Assembly: GCF_001667075.1 (NCBI RefSeq)
Contig: NZ_LZIL01000042.1
Location: 1-64,000, forward strand
Length of the DNA stretch: 64,000 bases
Direction of reading: 5' to 3'
Origin: Mycobacterium sp. 852014-52450_SCH5900713
GTDB taxonomy: Bacteria > Actinomycetota > Actinomycetes > Mycobacteriales > Mycobacteriaceae
Below are positions 50,920 to 60,734 of the stretch, piece by piece. Every line of letters begins with the position of its first letter. Position 1 is the first letter of the stretch. The notes below the pieces were generated by a model. The model was not told the DNA's origin, made no database searches, and saw only the letters and a program-made list of their open reading frames with translations. The translations under genes and the position numbers were made by a program.

Positions 50920-51297
50920 ATGACCCCGTCAAACCCGTGGGGGGACGACCGAGGGCAACTCGCGCATCAGCTACAGATGCGATATCAACCACTCGCGCGA
51001 AGACGCGCGCGGCGCATGTGCCAGAACTTCGAGCGGGTCGGCGTCCGAGCCGCGCCTGACCGCGTGCGGGAGATGCTGGCGGGTGCGCCCCTTGCGGCTC
51101 ACGAAGCGATGGACATCCATTTCGCGCTGATCGCCCTGCGGTTCGAGCGGGAAACACGCGCCGCGCGGTACAAGCGGCTGAAGCGGCAGGGCACCCGCTC
51201 GCTGATGTTCGCCGGCTTGGTCCTGGTGGTGTTGAACTTCCTGATGTGCATGGCCTACGGCCTGCTGAACCTGGCCGATCAGGGCGCGGCTCTCTAG
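50920..51297 (+). CDS. Small membrane protein of unknown function
   Basis: A 125-residue protein. The N-terminal 85 residues are charged and rich in Arg (LARRRARRMCQNFERVGVRAAPDRVREMLAGAPLAAHEAMDIHFALIALRFERETRAARYKRLKRQG), and a single helix LMFAGLVLVVLNFLMCMAYGLLNLA spans the membrane near the C-terminus. No family is recognised. The ATG at 50920 is taken, though GTG 50917 is possible. It lies 53 bp after the Rieske gene and is convergent with the response-regulator gene 5 bp away. Confidence 0.6.
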   Translation: MTPSNPWGDDRGQLAHQLQMRYQPLARRRARRMCQNFERVGVRAAPDRVREMLAGAPLAAHEAMDIHFALIALRFERETRAARYKRLKRQGTRSLMFAGLVLVVLNFLMCMAYGLLNLADQGAAL

Positions 51298-51302
51298 GCC
51301 CC

Positions 51303-51968
51303 TCAGCGCGGGACGACGATGCCGTTGTCGTACGCGTAGACGATCGCCGCGGCGCGGTCGCGCAGGTCGAGTTTTCCGAAGATCCGGCCGATATGGCTTT
51401 TGACCGTGACGCCGGAGATGCAGAGTTGGTCGGCGATCTCGGCGTTGGAAAGGCCCCGGCCTATCAAGGTCAGTACGTCGAGCTCGCGAGTGGTCAACTC
51501 CCCGATCCCGATGCCACGCGGCCCCGGCGCGGCTTTGCGGTACGTGGTGAGCACGCGAGCGGTGACCGCGGGATCCAGGTAGCTGTCGCCCCTGGCGACC
51601 GCGCGCACGGCGCGGATCAACTCCTCGGCGGACGAGTCCTTCAGCACAAAGCCGGCCGCCCCCGAGCGCAGCGCCTCGGACAGCAGCTCGTCCTCGTTGA
51701 AGGTGGTCAGCGCCAGCACCGGCGGCGCTCCCCCGAGCCTGCGAGTCGCCTCGATGCCGTCGACCCGGCGCATGCGCAGATCCATCACCACCACGTCGGG
51801 CCGGTGCTCGGCCACCGCCGCAGGCACCTCGTCACCGTCGGAGCATTCCGCGACGATGACGAAACCGTCCTTGCGCCGCAGGATCCGGCGCAGCCCCGAC
51901 CGCACCAGTTCCTGATCGTCGACAAGCAGGACGGTGATCTCGGGGGTCTCCGGGGCATGTGGGATCAC
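51303..51968 (-). CDS. NarL/LuxR-family response regulator
   Basis: A 221-residue response regulator. The receiver domain has VLLVDDQELVRSGLRRIL and VVVMDLRMRRVDG, with the phosphorylated Asp63, then LALTTF and GAAGFVLKD (Lys). The LuxR HTH is LTTRELDVLTLIGRGLSNAEIADQLCISGVTVKSHIGRIFGKLDLRDRAAAIVYAYD. The GTG at 51968 overlaps the kinase stop (GTGA), which fixes the pair as cognate partners. Target genes cannot be read from the sequence; the MmpL gene at 53690 and the small gene before it are close candidates. Confidence 0.9.
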   Translation of the reverse strand: MIPHAPETPEITVLLVDDQELVRSGLRRILRRKDGFVIVAECSDGDEVPAAVAEHRPDVVVMDLRMRRVDGIEATRRLGGAPPVLALTTFNEDELLSEALRSGAAGFVLKDSSAEELIRAVRAVARGDSYLDPAVTARVLTTYRKAAPGPRGIGIGELTTRELDVLTLIGRGLSNAEIADQLCISGVTVKSHIGRIFGKLDLRDRAAAIVYAYDNGIVVPR

Positions 51969-53182
51969 GCCTTGCACCACCACGGGCGCCAGCCGGTGTC
52001 GCCTTCGTGCAGCGGTATGTCGGCGCGCACCGACCATCCGTCGTGGGTCGGGCCGGCGTCGATGGCCCCGCCCAGCAGCTCGACACGCTGGCGCATGCCG
52101 CGCAACCCGCGCCCCTCGGCGGAATGCGGGGCGGCGATCGCCACGGGCAACCGGTTGTCGACTGTGAGACTCGCCGACGTTACCGAGACAGTCAGCGCCA
52201 CTGTGGATTTCGAATCCGGGGCGTGCTTGGCGATGTTGGTCAGGGATTCCTGGGTGATGCGGTACAGCGCGAGGCCGACCGCCGCCGAGACGCGTTCGGT
52301 GGCACCGTCGATGCGCAGCACGACGTCCAGGCCGGCGCGCTGAAAATCCGCGACGAGGACGCCGACGTCGTCGATGCCGGGTTCGGGAGTGGTCTGCGCC
52401 GATTTCGTCGGCGAGCTGTCCAGCAGCCCGACGGTGCGCCGGATGTCGGCCATCGCCTGCCGGCCCAGGCGTTCGGCCTGTTCGAGCGCCTCGACCGCGT
52501 CGTCGACGTCGCGGTCCTGCTGCAGTCCGCGGCGGGCGCCCGTCACGTGCAGCAAGGTGATGCTGAGCGAGTGGGCGATGACGTCGTGCACTTCGCGGGC
52601 GATGCGCCGCCGCTCGTCGGCGGCGGCGTGCTCGGCCAGCATCTTCTGCGCCTCGATCTGTTCGGCCAGCAGTAGCCGTTGAGTGCGCATCACGTAACCG
52701 AGGAGCCAACCCGCCCCGACGAAAGCGAGGTACAGCCCCACCGTGTCCAGGCGGTGCAGTCCAGAGGCGGCGAGCAACAACGCGGCCGCCGACGCGGCGG
52801 ACAACAAGCCGACCGCGATAGAGCTCAATGTGGCGATAGACAACACCAACAGCACCAGCAGAGCCGGGGCGAAATCGGCATGAATCGGTGTCGACGTACC
52901 GAACAGCATCATGGCGGTGGCTGTCATCCATGTCGCCCACATCAGCCCCGGGCTGAGCTTTGTGTTCAGAAAGAAGAACACCAGTGTCGGTGCGATGGAC
53001 ACCGCGAACGCGGCCAGTCCGACGGGCAGGTCCGCGGTGGGACGCTGCAGGACCGCGATCACCGCGCCACCGACATGGCTCACATCGACGGCGATGAACG
53101 ACGCCCAGGTCAGACCTACGGGAATCAACTCGCCTCGGCGGCGAAGCTGTTCGCGCAAGTAAGTCGCTGCGGCACGCAACAT
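51965..53182 (-). CDS. Sensor histidine kinase (HisKA_3/NarX-DesK type)
   Basis: A 405-residue membrane kinase. About six hydrophobic segments fill residues 20-165 with hardly any loop long enough for an extracellular sensor. ADERRRIAREVHDVIAHSLSITLLHV is the dimerisation box with His199 as phosphoacceptor; ITQESLTNIAKHAP is the N box and GRGLRGMRQRVELLGG the G box. It would sense a membrane-linked signal and phosphorylate the response regulator translated after it. It is divergent from the small gene and MmpL gene at 53317-56545. Confidence 0.9.
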   Translation of the reverse strand: MLRAAATYLREQLRRRGELIPVGLTWASFIAVDVSHVGGAVIAVLQRPTADLPVGLAAFAVSIAPTLVFFFLNTKLSPGLMWATWMTATAMMLFGTSTPIHADFAPALLVLLVLSIATLSSIAVGLLSAASAAALLLAASGLHRLDTVGLYLAFVGAGWLLGYVMRTQRLLLAEQIEAQKMLAEHAAADERRRIAREVHDVIAHSLSITLLHVTGARRGLQQDRDVDDAVEALEQAERLGRQAMADIRRTVGLLDSSPTKSAQTTPEPGIDDVGVLVADFQRAGLDVVLRIDGATERVSAAVGLALYRITQESLTNIAKHAPDSKSTVALTVSVTSASLTVDNRLPVAIAAPHSAEGRGLRGMRQRVELLGGAIDAGPTHDGWSVRADIPLHEGDTGWRPWWCKA

Positions 53183-53316
53183 CGTCCAATCCTAAAAGAG
53201 CTCGCCACCTGCTCACATCATGCCGTGGGCGGGACGTGCCTCCGCCCGTGGTAGGAGGTGAAGACTGCACCCCGGCACGACGCGCGGCGGGCGGCCGATT
53301 TCCTAGCGTTTCAGTC

Positions 53317-53697
53317 ATGACATGGACACTGCTGCACGACCGGATGGCCTTCATGGCCGAAGTGATCAAAGCCGCCGACACCGATCCCGAGGCGGCACTT
53401 GCGTTGGTCGCCAACTCATCCGAGGTGCCTCGGCTGTTCGGCGACGAGGAGGGGCTACTGCTTTCGTTGGGACAGCGCTGGATCACCATGCTGGTGGCCA
53501 AGCTGGATCAGGCGGCGCACGAGGGCTTGTCGGCCGAACAGGTGCGGGCTGATCTCGAGATCGCCGAGCCCGGCCTGCACGCCTTGGTCAGGATCGGCTC
53601 CCGGCGATCGCTGCGAATGCGCTCCCAGTGCCGCGGCGAGCACGTCGCCGTGGGCCTCTTCGGCGGACCGACGGGCCATCGGCAGACCGTTGCATGA
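53317..53697 (+). CDS. Small protein of unknown function upstream of MmpL
   Basis: A 126-residue protein: TWTLLHDRMAFMAEVIKAADTDPEAALALVANSSEVPRLFGDEEGLLLSLGQRWITMLVAKLDQAAHEGLSAEQVRADLEIAEPGLHALVRIGSRRSLRMRSQCRGEHVAV. It is helical, with no signal peptide, no membrane helix and no known motif; it is not an MmpS protein. The ATG at 53317 is chosen; an upstream frame to 53236 looks non-coding. It overlaps the MmpL gene by 8 bp and is probably co-translated with it. A role as a cytosolic partner or regulator of the transporter is a guess. Confidence 0.65.
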   Translation: MTWTLLHDRMAFMAEVIKAADTDPEAALALVANSSEVPRLFGDEEGLLLSLGQRWITMLVAKLDQAAHEGLSAEQVRADLEIAEPGLHALVRIGSRRSLRMRSQCRGEHVAVGLFGGPTGHRQTVA

Positions 53698-56545
53698 CGG
53701 ACGGGGATTACTGAGCCGGCTCACCGGCCGCTACGCCGTTCTCGTCGTCGGCCTGTGGGTCCTGGCGGCCGGCGCCGCCAACCTGGCGTTCCCGCAACTG
53801 GAGCGAGTCGTCGACTCGCACGCCAGGTCATTCATGCCGACGGACGCACCGAGCGCGGTCGCCGCCTCGCGGGCCGCCCAGCTGTTCGATCAGACACCCA
53901 GCAACAACTTCGTTTACGTTGTGCTGGAACGCAATCAGAAGCTGACGCCAGATGACCGTCAGTTCTACGACGCGGTGACCACGACGCTGGGCTCCGATCA
54001 CCGTCACGTGTACGCGGTGACCGACCTATGGTCGCAGCCCGCCACGGCCGCCGGTGCGCAGAGTTCGGACGGGCGGGCCGTCAGCGTCATGGTGCGGCTG
54101 GCCGGGATGCTCGGCACCGCCCAGGCGCGCGATTCGGTGAACGCTGTCCGCGCCACCGTCCAGAAGCTCTCACCGCCGGCCGGCCTGGAAGTCCATGTCA
54201 CCGGGCCGGGCGCCACGATCGTCGACGAGTTCTCCGCGATCGATCGACAGATGCTCGGAATAACCGCCGCGACCATCGGTCTCATTTTGCTGTTGCTACT
54301 CGCGGTGTACCGATCGCCGATCGCGGCCGCGATTCCGCTGGTCTCGGTCGGGCTCGCCTTGGCGCTGGCCCGCGCCGTCGTCGCCGCGCTCGGGCAGTCC
54401 AATGTGGTCGAGGTGTCGCTGTTTTCGGTGGCGCTGATGGCGGCCATGACCCTGGGTGCGGGCACCGACTACGCGATCTTCCTGGTCGGCCGCTACCACG
54501 AAGGCCGCCGCCGCGGCGTCGCGCCGGCCCGGGCGTTGACCGAGGCCTACCGCTCCATCGCGCCCGTGGTGATCGGGTCGGCATTGACCGTGTCGGTGGC
54601 ACTGGCCTGCCTGGTGTTCGCCCAGGTGGGCTCGTTCCGGAGCGCCGGGTTGCCTTGCGCCATGGGCATTCTGGCCACCATGGTCGCGGCGCTTACCTTG
54701 ACGCCCGCGCTCATGAGCCTGGCCATCCGCCGGGGGTATCTCGAACCGCGTCCGTCGACGACGGCGCGGCGCTGGCGCCGCGTGGGGACGGCGGTGGCGC
54801 GCTGGCCCGGACCGATCCTGGTCGCCGCCGGCGGGATGACTCTGCTGATCGCGTTACCGCTGACCGGCATGCGGGTCGGCTTCAACGAACCCGCCGCCAC
54901 GCCGTCTGCCACCGACTCCAACCGCGGCTATCTGAGCGCAGACCGGCATTTCGCGGCCAACTCCCTGTTGCCCGACGTCGTCGCGATCCAGGCCGACCAC
55001 GACCTGCGTAACCCGGCCGGCGTGATCGCCATCGAGCGAATCACCCGACACATCATGGCCGTACCGGGGGTGCGCGCGGTGCAGTCCGCCAGCCGCCCCG
55101 ACGGCAGGGTGCCCGAACAGGCGACGTTGAGCTATCAGGCCGGCGTGCTCGGCCGCCAGTTCGGCGACTCCATGGGTGCGCTGACCCAGCGCCTCAAGCG
55201 GGTCTACGAGCTGGACAGCGCGCTGGCGCAGACCCAGGTTGCGGTGGATGGCCTAGGCAACGGATTGCGCGGTGGCGGTGCGGGATTGGCGGAGGTGTCC
55301 GGTGCCGCCGACGACATGCGGGCCGGCATGGACGGGTTGCAACGCAACGTCACGACCGTGTCGGGTTACCTCGACCCGCTGCGGGACTTCGTCGGGCGGA
55401 CGGCCGACTGCGCCGCCAATCCGATCTGCTCCACGGTGGACCGAGTGCTCGCGCCGGTCGACAGCCTGGTCCAGACGTCGTCGCGCCTCGACGACGGCGC
55501 CGCGAAACTGACCAGCGGCTCGAACACGGCCGCCACCGCGATGGCGAGTCTGCCGCAGAGCGTCAGCTCGATGAAAGACGCCTTGGGGCAAGCCCGCTCG
55601 GCTACCCATGACCTACTGGGCCTCACCGACACGCTCGGACCCCAGATGCGTCAGCTGACCGACTACCTGAACGAGATAGCGACGCAATTTCAGGGCAGTG
55701 GCGCGGCGGACTTCTATATGTCGCAGCGGGCGTTGACCGATCCGCGGTACACCACCGCGTTGAGTCACCTGATCTCCGAGAATGGCCGCGCCGCTTACCT
55801 GCTGGTCTACGGGGACGGCTCGGAGTGGGGCGGCGACGGAGCCAAGCGCGCGGACCAGGTGCGCGCCGCCATCAAGGAGGCCACCAAGGAAGGCACCCTG
55901 ACGCCGGTGGAGGTCGACCTTGCCGGCGTCGGCCCGGTGACCGCCGATCTGCAGCGCTTCGTCGCCGGTGACACCAAGCTGCTCGTGGGCGCCGCGTTGG
56001 TGCTCATCTTTCTGATCGTCACGGCGATGCTGCGCAGCCCCGTCGCGGGCCTGGTCGTGGTAGGGACCGTCGTCACCTCGTACGCGTCGGCTATCGGTGC
56101 CAGCGTGCTGATTTGGCAACACCTGCTGCACCAGGATCTGCACTGGGCCGTCGCCCCGATCGCGTTCATCGCCCTGATCGCCGTCGGCGCGGACTACAAC
56201 CTGTTGCTGGCGTTGCGCATCAAACAGGAAGCGGCAGCGGGCCTGAAGACCGGCATCGTTCGCGCCTTCGGAGGCACCGGCGGTGTGGTCACCGTTGCCG
56301 GCATCGTCTTCGGACTCACCATGCTGGCGTTGCTGAGCAGCAGCGTACTCAGCATCGCTCAGATCGGCACGACGATCGCCGTCGGGCTGTTGCTCGACAC
56401 CCTGGTCGTGCGGGCTTTCATCGTGCCGTCCATCGTGGCGCTGCTGGGCCGCTGGTTCTGGTGGCCACGCACGCTCCTCCGTCGGCCCGGCGCCGTGGAA
56501 AGGCTTGAGCCGGCGCCGGTTCCGGTGGCTACGGCTGTTGGATGA
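53690..56545 (+). CDS. MMPL/RND family transporter (second MmpL-like)
   Basis: A 951-residue MmpL-type transporter. GRYAVLVVGLWVLAAGAANLAFPQLERVV is the first helix; a loop follows, then helices with LGAGTDYAIFLVGRYHEGRRRG; a second large loop (about 380-690) with Gln/Ala/Ser-rich coils; then VGADYNLLLALRIKQE and the last helices. The two GxDY motifs mark the proton path. The TTG at 53690 is the only early start in frame after the overlap with the small gene; the exact start is uncertain. It is divergent from the two-component system and overlaps the 3' end of eccC2 by 17 bp. No MmpS is adjacent; the substrate is unknown. Confidence 0.9.
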   Translation: MHDGRGLLSRLTGRYAVLVVGLWVLAAGAANLAFPQLERVVDSHARSFMPTDAPSAVAASRAAQLFDQTPSNNFVYVVLERNQKLTPDDRQFYDAVTTTLGSDHRHVYAVTDLWSQPATAAGAQSSDGRAVSVMVRLAGMLGTAQARDSVNAVRATVQKLSPPAGLEVHVTGPGATIVDEFSAIDRQMLGITAATIGLILLLLLAVYRSPIAAAIPLVSVGLALALARAVVAALGQSNVVEVSLFSVALMAAMTLGAGTDYAIFLVGRYHEGRRRGVAPARALTEAYRSIAPVVIGSALTVSVALACLVFAQVGSFRSAGLPCAMGILATMVAALTLTPALMSLAIRRGYLEPRPSTTARRWRRVGTAVARWPGPILVAAGGMTLLIALPLTGMRVGFNEPAATPSATDSNRGYLSADRHFAANSLLPDVVAIQADHDLRNPAGVIAIERITRHIMAVPGVRAVQSASRPDGRVPEQATLSYQAGVLGRQFGDSMGALTQRLKRVYELDSALAQTQVAVDGLGNGLRGGGAGLAEVSGAADDMRAGMDGLQRNVTTVSGYLDPLRDFVGRTADCAANPICSTVDRVLAPVDSLVQTSSRLDDGAAKLTSGSNTAATAMASLPQSVSSMKDALGQARSATHDLLGLTDTLGPQMRQLTDYLNEIATQFQGSGAADFYMSQRALTDPRYTTALSHLISENGRAAYLLVYGDGSEWGGDGAKRADQVRAAIKEATKEGTLTPVEVDLAGVGPVTADLQRFVAGDTKLLVGAALVLIFLIVTAMLRSPVAGLVVVGTVVTSYASAIGASVLIWQHLLHQDLHWAVAPIAFIALIAVGADYNLLLALRIKQEAAAGLKTGIVRAFGGTGGVVTVAGIVFGLTMLALLSSSVLSIAQIGTTIAVGLLLDTLVVRAFIVPSIVALLGRWFWWPRTLLRRPGAVERLEPAPVPVATAVG

Positions 56546-59500
56546 CCGTCGACGGAAGCCCGACCAGCACGCCTTCGACGTCGCCGTCGGCGCTCACCAG
56601 CAGGCCTCTTCCGGGCGGGAGCGCCTGGGCGCGGACCAAGCGGTTGATCCGGTTTTGCGGGTCGTTGTCCATGTAGAGCTGCGCGACCTTCGCCGAGTTC
56701 TGGAACCGCATCCACGGATCCATCTGCAGCGTGGCAAAATTCGCGCTGTTGCGGGTGGTGAACACATGCAGCCCGATCTGGCGGGCCCGTTCCATCAGCT
56801 TCCACAACGCCGCCCCCACCGGGGGTTTGGGCGGGTAGCTCTGGTCCGGGCGCAGGTCCTGGACATCGTCGATGAGCACGAAATGCCGGGCGCCCTCCCA
56901 CGGCTTGAGCGCTCGCAGCTCCTCCTGGCTCAAGCCCTTCGGGGGCAGCCGCGGCAGCAGGATCTGTTGTGCGAGTTGGGTGATCACCTCGTCGATCTCG
57001 TCTTGGTCATAGGCGTACGCGCGCACATAGCCGGGCCCGCTCAGATCCCGCAGACCGTGCGGGGCCGTTTTGGGGTCGATGAGCGTCAGCTGCGCTTCCT
57101 CGGGGCCGAATCGGTTCATGATCGCCTCACCGATGGACACGAGGGACAGCGTCTTGCCGCAGCCCTGGCGGCCCAGAATCATCAAGCCTGGGCTCTCCTG
57201 GAGCTTGAGCGGGACCGGGCGGAGTTCGTGGCGCTCACCGATGGCGAACGCGATCGACAAGTCGTCACCGCTGCGGTGCGCGGCGTCGTACTCCAGGATC
57301 GCCCGCAACTCCACGCGCTGCGGAAGCCGTTGCAAGGTCGCATGTTTGGTCACACCCGCGACGTCGGCGATCCGCGCGCCGACATCCACGATGCTCACCA
57401 GCGCGCCGGTGGCTGGATCGGCAAGCGCCGGGATCCCGACTCGCAGCTCGTGCAGGCTGTCGGTCAGACCGAAGCCCGGACGGTTCAGCGTCCGCCGGGC
57501 GGCGTCGCGCGACTCGAGCGACGAGTGCCCCATCTGGCTTTCGCTCGGGTCGGCCAGGCGCAATTGGATTCGCGCCGTGGCGTTTTGCAACAGACTCTGC
57601 CGCTGCCCGTGGATCCAGCCGCCGGCGCTGCACATCACGTGCACCCCGTACTCGGGACCGCGGCTGCTCAACGAGATGATGCGATCACCCAGGACAGTGT
57701 CCTTCGAATACACGTCGTCGTAGTCGTCCACCACCACGAACACATCGCCGAAGGGATCGTTGGGGTCGGTACCGCCCAGTCCGTCACTGCCCGGCGCGAA
57801 CCGGCGCTCGCGGAAGCCGTCGAGGTCGATCTTCAGCCGCCGGAACGAGTCCTCGCGCGCGTCGATCAACGAGTCCATGCTGCTCAAGATCCGCTCGATG
57901 CCCTCGGCGTCCTTCGGCGACACGATGTCGGTGACGTGCGGCAGTGACGCCACCTGGGCCAGGGTCGCACCGCCGATGCAGAAGAATGTCACGCGCGCCG
58001 GGTTGTACATCGTTGCGGCAGAGCACATCAACGTCATAAGGGTGGTGGTCTTGCCGCGCTGCTTGGCGCCCACCACGATGACATTGCTGCGCAGCGCATC
58101 GACGGCGTGCACGATCTGCTTGGACTCCTCGGGGATGTCCATGACGCCCACGGGGAACATCAGGCCCGCGTTCTGGCCGTAGTCGACATGCCACGGCTTG
58201 CCGCGGTAGGCCGACACGAGAATGTCGACGGGCTCGGGGTCCTCCAGCGGCTCCAGCCACGGCCGGCGCGGTGACCGGTGCGGGACGTCGTGCATCGACT
58301 CGCGCAGGACGTCGACGATCTTCTTCCGCTTGAATCCGTCATCGTGGTAGAGGAATTCGTCGGGTTCGGTGTCTGCGGCGGCAGCCGCTTCCAGGGCCGC
58401 GGCGTCGGATTCCTCGAGCGGTTGGAACTGCCAGTTGTACAGCCGCGGCTTCGTCAGGGTCATGTCGACGGTAGTCGCGACCTCCTTGCCCTTGGGCACT
58501 ACGAAGGGAGCCGACAGATAAAAGCAGCGGAACGGTTCGAGATCTCGCGGCCCCACCTTCAGCAGGGCGAAGCCGTTCTCTTTCGACGGCAGGTGGTAGG
58601 CGGCATCCGATCCGATCACCTCGCGGCTGTCGTCGCCGGACTCAGCGCGCAACGCGATCCGGAACGCGATGTTGGACTTGACCTTCTGCAGCGACGACAG
58701 GTCCAGCCGCTGCCCGCCCAACATGAAGAAGACGTTGGCGCCACGGCCTTCCTGGCCGATATGGATGATCAGGTTGATCCACTTCTCGTGATTGGCAAAG
58801 AGTTCCAGGTATTCGTCGACGATGACGAGCAGGACCGGCACCGGCGGCAGGTCCCGTCCGGCCAGCCGGATCTCTTCGTAGTCGTTGGCGTCGCGGGCGC
58901 CCACCGAGGTGAACAGTTCGTAGCGTTGCTTGATCTCGCCGTCGATGACCCGGCGCATCCGTTCGGCCAGGTGCCGCTCGTCCTTGCCGAGGTTCGACAG
59001 GGCGGCCACCACATGCGGGAGGCCCAGGATGTCCTGGGCCGCCGACTCGAACTTCATGTCGACGAAGATGACGTTGAACGTCTCCGGCGAGTGCGTCAGC
59101 GCGATGCCGTAGACCAACGACAGGAAGAACTCCGACTTTCCCGACCCGCTGGTGCCGATGACGACCGAGTGAAATCCGAAGCCGCCGAAGTCTTTCGCGC
59201 GGATGATGATGTTCTGCAGCTCGCCGGTGGGTTTCGCACCGACGGGGATCTCACACCACCTCTCGTCACCGCGGCCACGCCGCTCGGCCCACAACCGGTC
59301 GACGTCCAATTGGCGGGGATCGACGATGCCCAGCGCCCGCAGCAACTCGGTGGCACCGCCGGTCGAATCGGCGATCTCGCTACGCGTGGTCGGCGACCAG
59401 CGCGCCATCGCCCGCGCATACCGGTAGGCGCGGTGGATCGACAACTGGTCGGCGTGGGCGAAGAACTTGTCGCGCACCCGAAGCAGGGGTGCCGGGCGGC

Positions 59501-60731
59501 CGTCTTCGCCGTCCGCGTCGTAGCCGTTCCGGCCGAATTTGACTTCGCCGTTGACGGGTGCGGCGTGCCGCTCGCCCATCTCGAAGACCTGGTCCTGCGC
59601 GAAGCCCACGCCGGTGCCGACTCGGGATGCGATGCGCAGCAGGGTGATTCCGGCCTTGCCGACCTGCCCGACCACGCTCTCCCACGCGTCGGGGCTACCG
59701 GTGTTGTCGTCGACGATCACCAGGTGTGGTCCCAGATCCACCGTGTCGCCGCCGGTTTCAAGCGCCGATCCCATCGCGCTCGGGCTGGCCGCCGCGGGGG
59801 GCGTCCAGGCGCCACGCTTTCCCTTCATATGGAGTTCGGCGCCGAGGGTCTCCTCCAGCTCCTCGGGCGTGGTGAACACCAGGCGCCGCCAGCCGCACGC
59901 ATCGAACAGCTCGTCGTGCAGATTGTGCGGAAGCCACACCATCCACGACCACACCTCGGGACTGCGGGTGACCACCATCAATTTCAGGTCGCGCGGGTTG
60001 TGGAACACCGCCAGCGAGCACAACACCGAACGCATCAGCGAGCGCAGCCGGTCCAGGTCGTCGCCGACAAAGCTGAAGCCCGGCGCCGACCTCAGGTTGA
60101 CCACCTTGGCGATGTCGCGAATCTTGCGCTGCTCCAAGATGAAATCGCGCAGTGCCTGTCCGGTGACGGGTTCGAGCTCCTCATCGGAGGCGATGTCGGG
60201 CCACGTCACCGACAACACCGAGTCGGGCGCGTGCTGCACCCCGGTGCCCAACCGCACCTCCAGGAAATCCACGTCGCCGCGGCCGCGTTCCCACATCCGC
60301 GGCCCGCCGATGATGGCCCCGAGCCCGCGCGGATCGGAGTGCAACGCGTTCTGCCATTCCCGCTGCGCGCACACCGCGGTCTGGATCTCGTCGCGGTTCG
60401 TGTCGAGGTCGCGCAAGTAGCGGCGGCGGCCCTTTTCCATTTCGCCCCAGGTGATCTTGCGCGCGCGTCCGAAGCGGCCGGAAAACGCCAGCATGCTGAA
60501 CGCGCCGATACCCATTAGAGGGAAGAACCCGGTGGAGAGACTGCGGACGCCCGACACATAGAGCATGACAATGGTGCCGATGAGCGCCACGATCAGCGCC
60601 GGCACCCCGATCATCACCCAGATGTTGCGTGGCTCGCGCTCCGGCAAGGCGATCGGCGCATTCGGTGCTACCCGAACGGGTTTCGGCGGCTCGATCTTTT
60701 CCCGGTTGATGGGAAACGCTTTCTTGGACAT
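56529..60731 (-). CDS. eccC2: EccC ATPase of a type VII (ESX-2-like) secretion system
   Basis: A 1400-residue FtsK/SpoIIIE-type ATPase. Two N-terminal helices (IWVMIGVPALIVALIGTIVMLYV at about 37-59 and FFPLMGIGAFSMLAF) anchor it. Three ATPase domains follow: ATPase 1 with Walker A GTSGSGKS (526-533) and Walker B LLVIVDEYLE; ATPase 2 with GAKQRGKT (888-895) and VFVVVDDYDD; ATPase 3 with GRQGCGKT (1187-1194) and HFVLIDDVQD. It powers export of WXG100/PE-PPE substrates. Length and the adjoining EccB2-like gene point to ESX-2. In M. tuberculosis PE/PPE and esx genes follow eccC2; here the convergent MmpL gene overlaps its end by 17 bp. Confidence 0.9.
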   Translation of the reverse strand: MSKKAFPINREKIEPPKPVRVAPNAPIALPEREPRNIWVMIGVPALIVALIGTIVMLYVSGVRSLSTGFFPLMGIGAFSMLAFSGRFGRARKITWGEMEKGRRRYLRDLDTNRDEIQTAVCAQREWQNALHSDPRGLGAIIGGPRMWERGRGDVDFLEVRLGTGVQHAPDSVLSVTWPDIASDEELEPVTGQALRDFILEQRKIRDIAKVVNLRSAPGFSFVGDDLDRLRSLMRSVLCSLAVFHNPRDLKLMVVTRSPEVWSWMVWLPHNLHDELFDACGWRRLVFTTPEELEETLGAELHMKGKRGAWTPPAAASPSAMGSALETGGDTVDLGPHLVIVDDNTGSPDAWESVVGQVGKAGITLLRIASRVGTGVGFAQDQVFEMGERHAAPVNGEVKFGRNGYDADGEDGRPAPLLRVRDKFFAHADQLSIHRAYRYARAMARWSPTTRSEIADSTGGATELLRALGIVDPRQLDVDRLWAERRGRGDERWCEIPVGAKPTGELQNIIIRAKDFGGFGFHSVVIGTSGSGKSEFFLSLVYGIALTHSPETFNVIFVDMKFESAAQDILGLPHVVAALSNLGKDERHLAERMRRVIDGEIKQRYELFTSVGARDANDYEEIRLAGRDLPPVPVLLVIVDEYLELFANHEKWINLIIHIGQEGRGANVFFMLGGQRLDLSSLQKVKSNIAFRIALRAESGDDSREVIGSDAAYHLPSKENGFALLKVGPRDLEPFRCFYLSAPFVVPKGKEVATTVDMTLTKPRLYNWQFQPLEESDAAALEAAAAADTEPDEFLYHDDGFKRKKIVDVLRESMHDVPHRSPRRPWLEPLEDPEPVDILVSAYRGKPWHVDYGQNAGLMFPVGVMDIPEESKQIVHAVDALRSNVIVVGAKQRGKTTTLMTLMCSAATMYNPARVTFFCIGGATLAQVASLPHVTDIVSPKDAEGIERILSSMDSLIDAREDSFRRLKIDLDGFRERRFAPGSDGLGGTDPNDPFGDVFVVVDDYDDVYSKDTVLGDRIISLSSRGPEYGVHVMCSAGGWIHGQRQSLLQNATARIQLRLADPSESQMGHSSLESRDAARRTLNRPGFGLTDSLHELRVGIPALADPATGALVSIVDVGARIADVAGVTKHATLQRLPQRVELRAILEYDAAHRSGDDLSIAFAIGERHELRPVPLKLQESPGLMILGRQGCGKTLSLVSIGEAIMNRFGPEEAQLTLIDPKTAPHGLRDLSGPGYVRAYAYDQDEIDEVITQLAQQILLPRLPPKGLSQEELRALKPWEGARHFVLIDDVQDLRPDQSYPPKPPVGAALWKLMERARQIGLHVFTTRNSANFATLQMDPWMRFQNSAKVAQLYMDNDPQNRINRLVRAQALPPGRGLLVSADGDVEGVLVGLPSTVIQQP

Positions 60732-60734
60732 CCC

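Noticed and set aside
51303-53501. One continuous minus-strand frame spanning response regulator and kinase region
   Set aside because: Only the first 221 codons upstream of the stop at 51303 are response regulator; the rest is out of frame with the kinase. The GTGA overlap shows two separate genes.
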